The notes beneath the pieces are model-generated. The model was not told the DNA's origin. It searched no databases and worked only from the letters and a program-made list of their open reading frames with translations. The translations under genes were made by a program, and so were the position numbers. A stretch of 13,444 nt of DNA from an uncultured Actinoplanes sp. (GTDB taxonomy: Bacteria; Actinomycetota; Actinomycetes; Mycobacteriales; Micromonosporaceae): the NCBI GenBank assembly GCA_934667465.1, contig CAKUMG010000065.1:1-13444 (forward strand), written 5' to 3'. Position 1 is the stretch's first letter; each line of letters starts with the position of its first letter. This document shows positions 1 through 6,771 of this stretch, in pieces.

Positions 1-693
1 GCACCGGGGGAGCCGCCGGCCGGGGCGCCGACGTCGGGGGCACCGGCGGCGGGGGTGCCGTCCCAGGGCCGCCGGCGCAGGGGCGCGGCCGTCGCCGTCG
101 TGGAGGCGGAGCCGCGTACGGATGAGGAAATCGAACTCAAGCCCCTGGACGACCAGGAGATGCGGGCGGCGCTCGAGGCGATCCTGCTCGTGGTCGACGA
201 ACCGGTCGCCGAGAAGCAGCTCGCGCAGATCATGGAGCAGCCGACCGAGCGGGTCGCGATGATGCTCGAGGACATCTCGGCGCGCTACACGGCCGCCGGC
301 CACGGCTTCGACCTGCGGCGGGTCGCGGGTGGCTGGCGTCTCTACACGCGGCCGGAATACGCGCCGTACGTCGAGCGGTTCGTACTGGACGGGCAGTCCG
401 TCCGGCTGACGCAGGCCGCCCTGGAGACGCTGGCAGTGGTCGCGTACAAGCAGCCGGTGACGCGCTCGCGCATCTCGGCCATCCGCGGTGTGAACTGTGA
501 CGGCGTCATGCGTACGCTTGTGACGCGCGGCCTCATCGAGGAATGCGGCACCGAGGCCGAAACCGGGGCTTTCCTGTATCGGACGACGGGCCTGTTCCTG
601 GAGAAGCTCGGTCTCAACTCGGTCGACCAGTTGCCGCCGCTGGCGCCGTTCCTGCCCGACGATGTGGAAGAAGTGCTCGATGCCTCAGGCTGA
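1..693 (+). CDS. scpB: Segregation and condensation protein B (ScpB), 5' end not in window
   Basis: ScpB is the winged-helix kleisin-associated subunit of the SMC-ScpA-ScpB complex, which compacts and segregates the chromosome. The reading frame is open to the left edge and its first 18 codons give an Ala/Pro/Gly-rich linker with G/C third positions, so the true start is probably upstream. A GTG at 55 would give 212 residues but has no clear ribosome binding site. Counting from that GTG, the first winged helix spans roughly residues 35-105, and the highly conserved second one (LETLAVVAYKQPVTR, then IRGVNCDGVMRTL) roughly 118-165. The C-terminal tail ends PFLPDDVEEVLDASG. The stop overlaps the start of the following pseudouridine synthase gene by 14 bases, the usual actinobacterial scpB-rluB arrangement. 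The family call is secure; only the start is open. Confidence 0.93.
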   Translation, partial: APGEPPAGAPTSGAPAAGVPSQGRRRRGAAVAVVEAEPRTDEEIELKPLDDQEMRAALEAILLVVDEPVAEKQLAQIMEQPTERVAMMLEDISARYTAAGHGFDLRRVAGGWRLYTRPEYAPYVERFVLDGQSVRLTQAALETLAVVAYKQPVTRSRISAIRGVNCDGVMRTLVTRGLIEECGTEAETGAFLYRTTGLFLEKLGLNSVDQLPPLAPFLPDDVEEVLDASG

Positions 694-1432
694 TCCGGAC
701 AACTCCGTGCGGTTGCAGAAGGTCCTCGCGACCGCTGGAGTCGGATCCCGGCGTGCCTGCGAAGATCTGATCTTCCGCAGGCGGGTGACCGTCAACGGCC
801 GCGTGGCCAAGCTCGGCGACAAGGTCGATCCGGCGAAGGCCGAGATCGAGGTCGACGGCGCGCGGATCGTGACGAACACCAAGATGGTGTACCTCGCGAT
901 GAACAAGCCCCGCGGCGTGGTCTCCAGCATGGACGACGAGAAGGGCCGCACCGAGCTCGCCGACTTCATCGGCACGTTCGAGCAGCGAATCTTCCACGTC
1001 GGCCGGCTGGACGCCGACAGTGAGGGCCTGCTGCTGCTGACCAATGACGGTGATCTGGCTCACCGATTGATGCACCCGTCGTTCGGGGTCGCGAAGACGT
1101 ACCTGGCCGAGGTCGAGGGGCCGCTGCCGCGCAACGTCGGCCGGCGGCTGCTCGCCGGCGTCGAGCTCGAGGACGGCCCCGCGAAGGTGGACGCGTTCAA
1201 GCTCGTGGACGCGCTCGGGCGTACGGCTCAGGTCGAGTTGACCCTGCACGAGGGCCGCAAGCACATCGTGCGACGGATGATGGACGAGGTGGGTCATCCG
1301 GTCACCCGCCTGATCCGTACGGCCGTCGGCCCGATCCGCCTCGGCGACCTGCGCCCCGGCGGGTTCCGGCACCTGTCCCAGGCCGAGATCGGCGCCCTGT
1401 TCAAGGGCTCCGACGACGAGCGGGCAGAATGA
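680..1432 (+). CDS. rluB: 23S rRNA pseudouridine synthase, RluB/RsuA family
   Basis: This is a 250-residue RsuA/RluB-type enzyme that isomerises a uridine in large-subunit rRNA to pseudouridine. An N-terminal S4 RNA-binding domain covers about residues 10-57 (RLQKVLATAGVGSRRACEDL). The catalytic domain has the signature GRLDADSEGLLLLTNDGD at about 108-125, with D111 the expected catalytic aspartate. KTYLAEV (139-145) and HEGRKHIVRRM (190-200) are further family motifs. An in-frame ATG exists at 662, but I chose the ATG at 680. The extra residues (MWKKCS) do not belong to the family, and a GGAAGAAG purine run at 666-673 sits at ribosome-binding distance from 680. The gene overlaps the scpB stop by 14 bases, suggesting translational coupling. 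The exact modified uridine is inferred from family and neighbourhood, not shown by sequence. Confidence 0.93.
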   Translation: MPQADPDNSVRLQKVLATAGVGSRRACEDLIFRRRVTVNGRVAKLGDKVDPAKAEIEVDGARIVTNTKMVYLAMNKPRGVVSSMDDEKGRTELADFIGTFEQRIFHVGRLDADSEGLLLLTNDGDLAHRLMHPSFGVAKTYLAEVEGPLPRNVGRRLLAGVELEDGPAKVDAFKLVDALGRTAQVELTLHEGRKHIVRRMMDEVGHPVTRLIRTAVGPIRLGDLRPGGFRHLSQAEIGALFKGSDDERAE

Positions 1433-1450
1433 GGGTTCGCTCACGAACCC
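1433..1450 (+). terminator. Short hairpin directly after rluB
   Basis: GGGTTCG (1433-1439) and CGAACCC (1444-1450) can form a perfect 7-bp stem with a CTCA loop, starting on the base after the rluB stop. No T-run follows, so it may be a weak actinobacterial-type terminator or a transcript-stabilising stem. The 62 bases between it and cmk hold only the cmk ribosome binding site that I can identify. Confidence 0.35.
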
Positions 1451-1502
1451 CGAGGCGCCCGGTCGGGACGTCTCGTTGAATCGGTAGTTCTCGACGGACC
1501 TT

Positions 1503-1507
1503 GGAGG
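1503..1507 (+). promoter_or_regulatory. Ribosome binding site that fixes the cmk start
   Basis: GGAGG ends five bases before the GTG at 1513. Its position inside the longer possible reading frame that starts with TTG at 1501 argues for the shorter protein. Confidence 0.7.
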
Positions 1508-1512
1508 TAACG

Positions 1513-2193
1513 GTGGCGGAAGCAGTGCGGCCCGAGCGGTGTGTGGTGGCCGTCGACGGTCCCTCGGGATCGGGCAAAAGCACCGTCTCCAAGCGTCTGG
1601 CGACCCTGATCGACGGCATCTACCTCGACACCGGGGCGATGTACCGCGCGATCACCTGGGCCGTGCTGCAGGCCGGCGTCGACCTGACCGACACCGACGC
1701 GATCATCAAGGTCGCCGTCGAGACGGACCTCACGGTCGGCACCGACCCGAAGGCCCCCACGTTCAGCGCCAACGGCACGGTCGTCGACGGCCCGATCCGT
1801 GGCCCGGAGGTCACCGGCGCGGTCTCGGCCGTCGCCTCGATCCCGCAGGTCCGCGCGATGCTGATGCAGTTCCAGCAGGACATCATCGCCGGCGCGCCGC
1901 GCATCGTGGTCGAGGGCCGCGACATCGCCACCGTCGTCGCGCCCGACGCCGACCTCAAGGTCTATCTGACCGCGTCGGCGGAGGCCCGCGCCGCCCGCCG
2001 CAGCGCCGAGGACGCCACCGACGTCCAGGCGACCCAGGCCGACCTGGAGCGCCGCGACAAGATCGACTCCACCCGCAAGGCCGACCCGCTCAAGCTGGCC
2101 GACGACGCGGTGGAACTGGACACCACCGGCATGGGCATCGACGACGTCGTGTCATCGCTGCTGGACATGCTCAACAGCAAGGTGAGTAAGTGA
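1513..2193 (+). CDS. cmk: Cytidylate kinase
   Basis: Cytidylate kinase phosphorylates CMP and dCMP to the diphosphates using ATP, in pyrimidine salvage and nucleotide supply. From the GTG at 1513 the protein has 226 residues, normal for the family. The P-loop GPSGSGKST is at residues 16-24, the nucleotide-binding segment LDTGAMYRA at 38-46, [11 protein letters not shown] at 132-142, and the lid-region arginines ([20 protein letters not shown]) at 158-193. I chose the GTG at 1513 because GGAGG at 1503-1507 lies five bases upstream. A TTG at 1501 would include the ribosome binding site itself in the protein. The stop shares GTGA with the start of der (4-base overlap), so the two are almost certainly co-translated. 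The actinobacterial order rluB-cmk-der supports the call. Confidence 0.96.
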   Translation: MAEAVRPERCVVAVDGPSGSGKSTVSKRLATLIDGIYLDTGAMYRAITWAVLQAGVDLTDTDAIIKVAVETDLTVGTDPKAPTFSANGTVVDGPIRGPEVTGAVSAVASIPQVRAMLMQFQQDIIAGAPRIVVEGRDIATVVAPDADLKVYLTASAEARAARRSAEDATDVQATQADLERRDKIDSTRKADPLKLADDAVELDTTGMGIDDVVSSLLDMLNSKVSK

Positions 2194-3611
2194 ACGACTT
2201 CCCCGTCGACCTCTCCGAGTTCGACGCCGTCGACTTCTCCGACGGCACCACCGAGGCGGGGCAGTCCCACGGCCCGCAGCCCATCGTCGCCGTGGTCGGC
2301 CGCCCCAACGTCGGCAAGTCGACCCTGGTCAACCGCATCATCGGCCGCCGCCAGGCCGTCGTCGAGGACGTGCCGGGCGTCACCCGCGACCGCGTCCCCT
2401 ACGACGCGACCTGGAACGGCCGCCGCTTCACCGTCGTCGACACCGGCGGCTGGGAGCCCGACGCCAAGGACCGCGCGGCGGCCATCGCCGCGCAGGCCGA
2501 GATCGCCGTCCAGACCGCCGACGTGGTCATCTTCGTCGTCGACGCCACGGTCGGCCCCACCGACATGGACGAGAAGGCCGTCCGGATGCTGCGCCGCAGC
2601 TCCAAGCCGGTCATCCTGGTCGGCAACAAGGCCGACAACCAGAACCTCGAGCTCGAGACCACCTCCCTGTGGTCGCTGGGCCTGGGCGAACCGATGCCGA
2701 TCTCGGCCCTGCACGGCCGCGGCTCCGGCGACCTGCTGGACGCCATCCTCGCCGCCATGCCCCCGGCCCCGCCGATCATCGAGGGCAAGCCCCGCGGCCC
2801 GCGCCGCGTCGCCCTGGTCGGCCGCCCCAACGTCGGCAAGAGCTCGCTGCTCAACCGGCTGTCGAAGGAAGAGCGAGCCGTCGTCGACTCCGTCGCCGGC
2901 ACCACCGTCGACCCGGTCGACAGCCTGGTCGAGATGGACGGCGAGATCTTCCAGTTCATCGACACCGCCGGCCTGCGCAAACGCGTCAACCAGGCCTCGG
3001 GCACCGAGTACTACGCCTCCCTGCGCACCGCCGGCGCCATCGAAGGCGCCGAGGTCGCGGTCGTCCTCCTCGACGCCGGCGAAACCATCAGCGAACAGGA
3101 CCAGCGCGTCCTCACGTCGGTGGTCGAAGCGGGCCGCGCCCTGGTCATCGCGTTCAACAAGTGGGACCTCGTCGACGACGACCGCCGCTTCTACCTCGAC
3201 AAAGAGATCGACCGGGACCTCAAGCGCATCCCCTGGGCGATCCGCGTCAACATCTCCGCCAAAACGGGCCGAGCGGTCGACAAACTGGCCCCGGCCATCC
3301 GCCGAGGCCTCGCCAGCTGGGAGAAGCGCATCCCCACGGGCGCCCTCAACCAGTGGCTGACCGCCCTCACCCAGGCCACCCCCCACCCCGTACGCGGCGG
3401 CCGCGCCCCCCGCGTCCTCTTCGCGACCCAGGCCGGCGTGGCCCCGCCCCGCATCGTCCTGTTCACCACGGGCCCGTTCGACGCGGGCTACCAGCGCTTC
3501 ATCGAACGCAAACTCCGCGAGGAGTTCGGCTTCGAGGGCAGCCCGATCGAGGTCGCGGTCCGCCCCCGCAAGCAGCTCGGCCCGGGTGGCCGGGGCAAGG
3601 CTCACGGCTGA
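2190..3611 (+). CDS. der: Ribosome-assembly GTPase Der (EngA)
   Basis: Der is a tandem two-GTPase-domain protein needed for 50S ribosomal subunit maturation. The 473-residue product has the complete architecture. GTPase domain 1 carries GRPNVGKST (residues 37-45), DTGG (84-87) and NKAD (146-149). GTPase domain 2 carries GRPNVGKSS (211-219), DTAG (258-261) and NKWD (323-326). A C-terminal KH-like RNA-binding domain follows from about residue 365, with the family motif [10 protein letters not shown] before it at 271-280. The extra N-terminal 30 residues before the first domain are common in actinobacterial Der. The GTG start overlaps the cmk stop by four bases. A strong hairpin 12 bases downstream ends the cluster. 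All nucleotide-binding motifs look intact. Confidence 0.97.
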   Translation: MNDFPVDLSEFDAVDFSDGTTEAGQSHGPQPIVAVVGRPNVGKSTLVNRIIGRRQAVVEDVPGVTRDRVPYDATWNGRRFTVVDTGGWEPDAKDRAAAIAAQAEIAVQTADVVIFVVDATVGPTDMDEKAVRMLRRSSKPVILVGNKADNQNLELETTSLWSLGLGEPMPISALHGRGSGDLLDAILAAMPPAPPIIEGKPRGPRRVALVGRPNVGKSSLLNRLSKEERAVVDSVAGTTVDPVDSLVEMDGEIFQFIDTAGLRKRVNQASGTEYYASLRTAGAIEGAEVAVVLLDAGETISEQDQRVLTSVVEAGRALVIAFNKWDLVDDDRRFYLDKEIDRDLKRIPWAIRVNISAKTGRAVDKLAPAIRRGLASWEKRIPTGALNQWLTALTQATPHPVRGGRAPRVLFATQAGVAPPRIVLFTTGPFDAGYQRFIERKLREEFGFEGSPIEVAVRPRKQLGPGGRGKAHG

Positions 3612-3623
3612 CCCCTGGTTGTG

Positions 3624-3653
3624 CCCCCTCCCGGCGTCGCCGTCGGGAGGGGG
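3624..3653 (+). terminator. GC-rich hairpin terminator after der
   Basis: A 13-bp stem (CCCCCTCCCGGCG at 3624-3636 with CGTCGGGAGGGGG at 3641-3653, one G-T wobble) closes a TCGC loop 12 bases after the der stop. It has no T-tract, the typical form of terminators in high-GC actinobacteria. It separates the chromosomal cluster from the tRNA. Confidence 0.75.
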
Positions 3654-3686
3654 TGTGCCGGTGGAAAGGCGGTTGAGGGGTTGGGG

Positions 3687-3692
3687 TAAGCT
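3687..3692 (+). promoter_or_regulatory. Possible -10 element of the tRNA-Pro promoter
   Basis: TAAGCT lies about 40 bases before the mature tRNA in an otherwise G-rich spacer, a plausible -10 hexamer. No convincing -35 box is visible at the right distance, so this is tentative. Confidence 0.25.
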
Positions 3693-3733
3693 TTCTGTGT
3701 TGCCGCGGTACGGGGAAGCCCGGAGCGCGGCAT

Positions 3734-3810
<77 letters not shown>

Positions 3811-3813
3811 TCA

Positions 3814-3859
3814 GACGAAGCCCCTGAGATCGGCGTATTGCCTGCTCAGGGGCTTCGTC
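3814..3859. terminator. Perfect 15-bp hairpin behind tRNA-Pro, possibly bidirectional
   Basis: GACGAAGCCCCTGAG (3814-3828) is an exact inverted repeat of CTCAGGGGCTTCGTC (3845-3859), with a 16-base loop. It begins three bases after the tRNA CCA and lies 85 bases downstream of the convergent RelA/SpoT-domain gene. It could therefore stop transcription from both sides. No T-run is present on either strand. It could also belong to the attachment region. Confidence 0.6.
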
Positions 3860-3903
3860 GTGTGAGGATCTGTCTTCATGCCGTGACGGTTAAGGGCTTG
3901 AGT

Positions 3904-3923
3904 TGGGGACCATATGGGGACCA
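3904..3923. repeat. Tandem TGGGGACCA repeat, candidate integrase arm-type sites
   Basis: TGGGGACCA occurs at 3904-3912 and again at 3915-3923, one 11-base period apart, about 100 bases inside the presumed element end. Two closely spaced, same-phase direct repeats near an attachment core are what arm-type binding sites of tyrosine integrases look like. No further copies were noticed in the window. The function is inferred from position. Confidence 0.4.
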
Positions 3924-3943
3924 CCCTTCCTGTCCTGCATGAC

Positions 3944-5074
3944 CTAGCCCTCCGGCTTGTGGCCAAACGCGCTGAGGTCTACCCGGTTGGCTTGCGCCCG
4001 GCGCCACGAGGCCGACAGGCCGCGACTCATCGACTGGCCCTCCCCGGGCCATGTCCGTTCAAGGGCCGCGCGACGCCGTTGTTCTGTGGTATTAACCAGT
4101 AAGTAGAACCAGAAATAGAAGAGACAGATTCCCCGATCTGTTTCCTCGCTGGGGTACTCATCTTCGAGGTCAGGCGAGTGGATCCATTGGTATGCGAGGC
4201 TGGCAATTTCGGGAGCATTGACTTTAAGTCGATCATCCAAGTCCGCAATGGTACGGATGTCGAACGCCTTTATGGCGTCAATGAGGGTGCTTGCAAACGC
4301 CACGGAATCGGTAAGTTCGTTGCCGAAAGCTTGAGCAATGTACGAATCGAGAATCTGGCAGACAGGGCTTTTGTAGATGTAAGTGTTGAGGGTCGACATG
4401 TCTATTTCAAGATCGCGCAGCTCGTCACCTGATGCCTCACCGACTGCCTCCTCGTACTCCTCTAACTCGTCACGAAGTGCCTTGAACTCATCGTCTGCTA
4501 ACTCCAGTAGTCCCGCCAGTCGCGAGAACCTACGACGGATCTGCCTCGGTACGGCGGCCCGAGTCTTGTATCCAAGATCATGTTCGATCTCTGCCCATGC
4601 GTGTTGGAGGATCGACCTAATCTGTATCTCGAACTGCTGACCCGCGAATTTGCTGTACTCGCGCATTTCACTGCGGCCCTTGCTCAGAGAAAGCACGTAG
4701 TGCAGAGACGCGTATCCAAACCTGTCTGGATCCTGTATCGCCCTCTTGTCGACTGAGTTTTGTTCGTCAACTTCAAACTCGGTGGTCAAAATCTCGGCTA
4801 TCCGGTCGACATCATCGCTAAAGTACGTGATGATGCGAAGCCCCAAAAGATCCTTCAAGTCGCTCGGCTGCTTGTATCGATCAGGCTTGCTAAAAACCTT
4901 TTTTGTGGCGCTCTGCTTGGTCTTTACTCGATAATTGATGCTGTGATAGCTGATCCCGTCAGGTGCGAGGACTCGCTCGATGACGTCGCAGAGAAGGCGT
5001 CCGTACTGTTCAAGGTCGGACGCGATCACCTCGAAAGTTCGGCTTCGCGGCTCCTGGTGTGGTGTCCCTACCAT
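3944..5074 (-). CDS. RelA/SpoT-domain protein (small alarmone synthetase-like), probable cargo gene
   Basis: This 376-residue protein has an N-terminal (p)ppGpp-synthetase-type nucleotidyltransferase domain and no HD hydrolase domain. Visible motifs are RVKTKQSATKK (49-59, ATP-binding basic loop), DLKDLLGLR (72-80, with D75 at the metal-binding aspartate position), GYASLH (120-125, with the guanine-stacking Tyr), EIQIRS (149-154, with catalytic Glu 149) and HAWAEIEHDLGYK (158-170). The catalytic set therefore looks intact. A helical C-terminal part of about 190 residues follows, with an acidic stretch (193-222) and a short aromatic hydrophobic patch ICLFYFWFYLLVN (316-328). It is clearly longer than housekeeping SAS enzymes (about 200-250 residues), resembling in layout extended toxSAS or phage-defence synthetases. 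No separate antitoxin gene is evident. Most of the gene has much lower G+C than its surroundings, indicating separate acquisition. The ATG at 5074 has only a weak ribosome binding site. The product made (ppGpp, ppApp or tRNA pyrophosphorylation) cannot be told from sequence. Confidence 0.85.
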   Translation of the reverse strand: MVGTPHQEPRSRTFEVIASDLEQYGRLLCDVIERVLAPDGISYHSINYRVKTKQSATKKVFSKPDRYKQPSDLKDLLGLRIITYFSDDVDRIAEILTTEFEVDEQNSVDKRAIQDPDRFGYASLHYVLSLSKGRSEMREYSKFAGQQFEIQIRSILQHAWAEIEHDLGYKTRAAVPRQIRRRFSRLAGLLELADDEFKALRDELEEYEEAVGEASGDELRDLEIDMSTLNTYIYKSPVCQILDSYIAQAFGNELTDSVAFASTLIDAIKAFDIRTIADLDDRLKVNAPEIASLAYQWIHSPDLEDEYPSEETDRGICLFYFWFYLLVNTTEQRRRAALERTWPGEGQSMSRGLSASWRRAQANRVDLSAFGHKPEG

Positions 5075-5098
5075 CTGGTCAACCTATCTTTTCGGCGC

Positions 5099-5113
5099 GT
5101 TCTTTGAAAGAAC
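5099..5113. promoter_or_regulatory. 15-bp palindrome upstream of the RelA/SpoT-domain gene
   Basis: GTTCTTT-G-AAAGAAC is a perfect inverted repeat of 7-base arms around one central G. It lies in the 73-base spacer between the integrase stop and the alarmone-synthetase start, 25-39 bases before that ATG. The size and position fit an operator over the promoter of the cargo gene. The stem has too little G+C and no following T-run for a convincing integrase terminator. No regulator that would bind it is identified. Confidence 0.4.
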
Positions 5114-5147
5114 CGAACTGCAGCGGTACATGGCTGATTTTGCGCCG

Positions 5148-6356
5148 CTAAACGGCCCGCTGCTGCGACAAAGGCGATGGTGCGGCGGCCGCAAGGTGCC
5201 TGCTGAGGGCGGTCCCGGCATCTTCGATCGAGCGCTGACCCGGGTGTAAGTATCTTTGTGTAGTGGTCAACGAACCGTGACCAGCAATCTTTCGCAGCAC
5301 GTGGACGGGAACGCCGGCGTCGGCCAGCCACGTCAAGCCGGTATGCCGCAGGTCGTGTCGGCGTAGGTGCTCGTATCCCAGCACGCTGACCACCTCATCC
5401 CAATGCGTGGCGTCGCGCAGCACCGCGGTGCTGATCCGGCCACCCCGTGGGCCGGTGAACAGCCGGGCGTCCGGGTCGGCGGCCGAGTCGAGCCGTTCGA
5501 TCACCATCGGGCGGAGTTCTTCGATGACCGGCACCTTGCGGGCGCGCTTGCCCTTGGTGCCCTTGTCGATCAGGCCGCCGGGTCCCGGTGTGGTCTGCCT
5601 TCGCACAGTCCACGTCCACGTTGCCCGGTCGATGTCACCGGCCCGGACGCCGGACACCTCGCCGATGCGGGCCGCGGTGCACGCGGCGAACGTGACGATG
5701 TGTCCCCATCCGGTGAAGTGGCCGTGCGACCGGGCGACGAGCGCGTCCGCGAGGGTGGTCAGTGCTTCCCAGCTCGGCAGGGCGAGCGAGCGTGGGTCGT
5801 CTAACTCGTCCTCGGCGCGCTGGTACTCGCGCTGCCAGCCGGTGACCCGCGCGACGTTGCGGTCCACCACCCCGTCGCGCACGGCCTGTTCCAGGACCCT
5901 GACCAGGATGGCAAGCGTGTTCTTGACCGTTGAGCGGCTGCACTCGTCCTCGATCCATGAGTATACGGCCCGGTCGACCACACCGTTGGTGATCATCCGC
6001 ATGGGGATGTGGCCGAGGGTCGGCACGACGCGCAACCGCCAGCCGGCCAAGTACGGGTCGAGCGTCTTGCGCTCCAACCCGCGGGTGGCGAGCGGCATCA
6101 CGTCGGTGCCGTACTCGGCGAGTCGCTGCGTGGCCGCGGCCGGGTTGAGCCCGCCGTTGGCCGCGCGGGTCATGCCGTCGATCCACTCCTGAGCGTCCTT
6201 GGGCGTGGCCGTCGAGTGCGACTTGGATCGCCGGTCGCCGGTCGCGGGGTCGGTCCAGCGCACGCGAGCCTTGTAGGGCTTGGGCCGCCCGGCGCGGTAC
6301 TCCACGTCGGACTTGACTGAAACAGTGAGGGGCGGGTGCTGCGCTGTGTTGGTCAC
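5148..6356 (-). CDS. int: Tyrosine (phage-type) site-specific integrase
   Basis: This 402-residue tyrosine recombinase would insert and, together with the excisionase, excise the element at tRNA-Pro. An N-terminal arm-binding region (about 10-65) contains RAGRPKPYKARVRWTDPATG, the common AICE integrase opening. A SAM-like core-binding domain (about 78-180) follows, then the catalytic domain (about 190-385). The catalytic residues are R230 (AARIGEVSG), a Lys in the beta-hairpin KGTKGKRARKVPV, H334 and R337 (RRHDLRHTGLTWLADAG), H360 (IAGHGSLTTTQRYLHP) and the nucleophile Y369. All are present, so the enzyme looks functional. The GTG start overlaps the excisionase stop by four bases (GTGA), which supports this start and means the two are co-translated. 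Transcription runs toward the attachment site, with the RelA/SpoT-domain gene lying between. Confidence 0.95.
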   Translation of the reverse strand: MTNTAQHPPLTVSVKSDVEYRAGRPKPYKARVRWTDPATGDRRSKSHSTATPKDAQEWIDGMTRAANGGLNPAAATQRLAEYGTDVMPLATRGLERKTLDPYLAGWRLRVVPTLGHIPMRMITNGVVDRAVYSWIEDECSRSTVKNTLAILVRVLEQAVRDGVVDRNVARVTGWQREYQRAEDELDDPRSLALPSWEALTTLADALVARSHGHFTGWGHIVTFAACTAARIGEVSGVRAGDIDRATWTWTVRRQTTPGPGGLIDKGTKGKRARKVPVIEELRPMVIERLDSAADPDARLFTGPRGGRISTAVLRDATHWDEVVSVLGYEHLRRHDLRHTGLTWLADAGVPVHVLRKIAGHGSLTTTQRYLHPGQRSIEDAGTALSRHLAAAAPSPLSQQRAV

Positions 6357-6589
6357 GCTGCCTCCGGGGTGACTCGACGGCTGGCCAGCCAGGCGCGCAC
6401 GTCCTCGATCGAGTACATGATCACGCGCTCGGACAGGGCGATGAAGGGCGGACCTTGCAGCGGGCGGGCGGTTCGCCAGCGGCGCACGCTGGACGGATCC
6501 ACGCGCAGCATCCGGGCCAGCTCCTCAGTAGTGATCAATTCGGTCTCGGCGGTGGTCGTGTCGATGCTGTCTACTGCCCTGAGTCGCAC
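6353..6589 (-). CDS. xis: Excisionase / MerR-type helix-turn-helix DNA-binding protein
   Basis: This 78-residue protein carries a MerR/AlpA-type winged helix-turn-helix: ITTEELARMLRVDPSSVRRW (19-38), a wing region, and the closing helix SIEDVRAWLASRR (60-72). This fold and position directly before the integrase are those of AICE and phage excisionases, which bend attachment-site DNA and direct the integrase toward excision. The reading frame extends up to an ATG at 6769 (138 residues), which lies two bases after the preceding stop and has a possible GAGAGGA site. I prefer the GTG at 6589 because GGGAGG lies eight bases upstream. The codons between 6769 and 6589 also use many A/T third positions, unlike neighbouring coding sequence, and the extra 60 residues show no domain. 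The longer form is not excluded. Confidence 0.82.
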   Translation of the reverse strand: MRLRAVDSIDTTTAETELITTEELARMLRVDPSSVRRWRTARPLQGPPFIALSERVIMYSIEDVRAWLASRRVTPEAA

Positions 6590-6771
6590 GGTGACGGCCT
6601 CCCGGAGCTGCGGTGCGGTGTTGGCGGGGGTGCGAGGGTCAATGTGGCTGCGGCCTTCTGCGCGGCCCGCTGAGAGCCACGCTGGGCCAATATCTCGGGC
6701 ACCCTGGGGTGTTCTGATGCATGCGGCCAGGATCAGCCCGGATCCTTCGTGTTTCAGCCGAACTCTCATGA
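6590..6771 (-). other. Spacer between the RepA-like gene and xis (182 bp)
   Basis: If xis starts at 6589, this spacer carries no other gene that I can support. Its reading frame toward xis has poor third-position G+C compared with its neighbours. The GGGAGG ribosome binding site for xis lies at 6598-6603. No convincing promoter or hairpin was recognised. Confidence 0.4.
6598..6603 (-). promoter_or_regulatory. Ribosome binding site supporting the short xis start
   Basis: On the - strand GGGAGG is followed by eight bases and then the GTG at 6589. This is the best-matching site in the region and favours the 78-residue protein. Confidence 0.55.

Noticed and set aside
4178..5107. Several short + strand frames opposite the RelA/SpoT-domain gene, considered as a possible antitoxin
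   Set aside because: None shows antitoxin-like or other recognisable features, none has a convincing ribosome binding site, and all lie opposite the conserved synthetase motifs. The lower G+C simply leaves random short frames.
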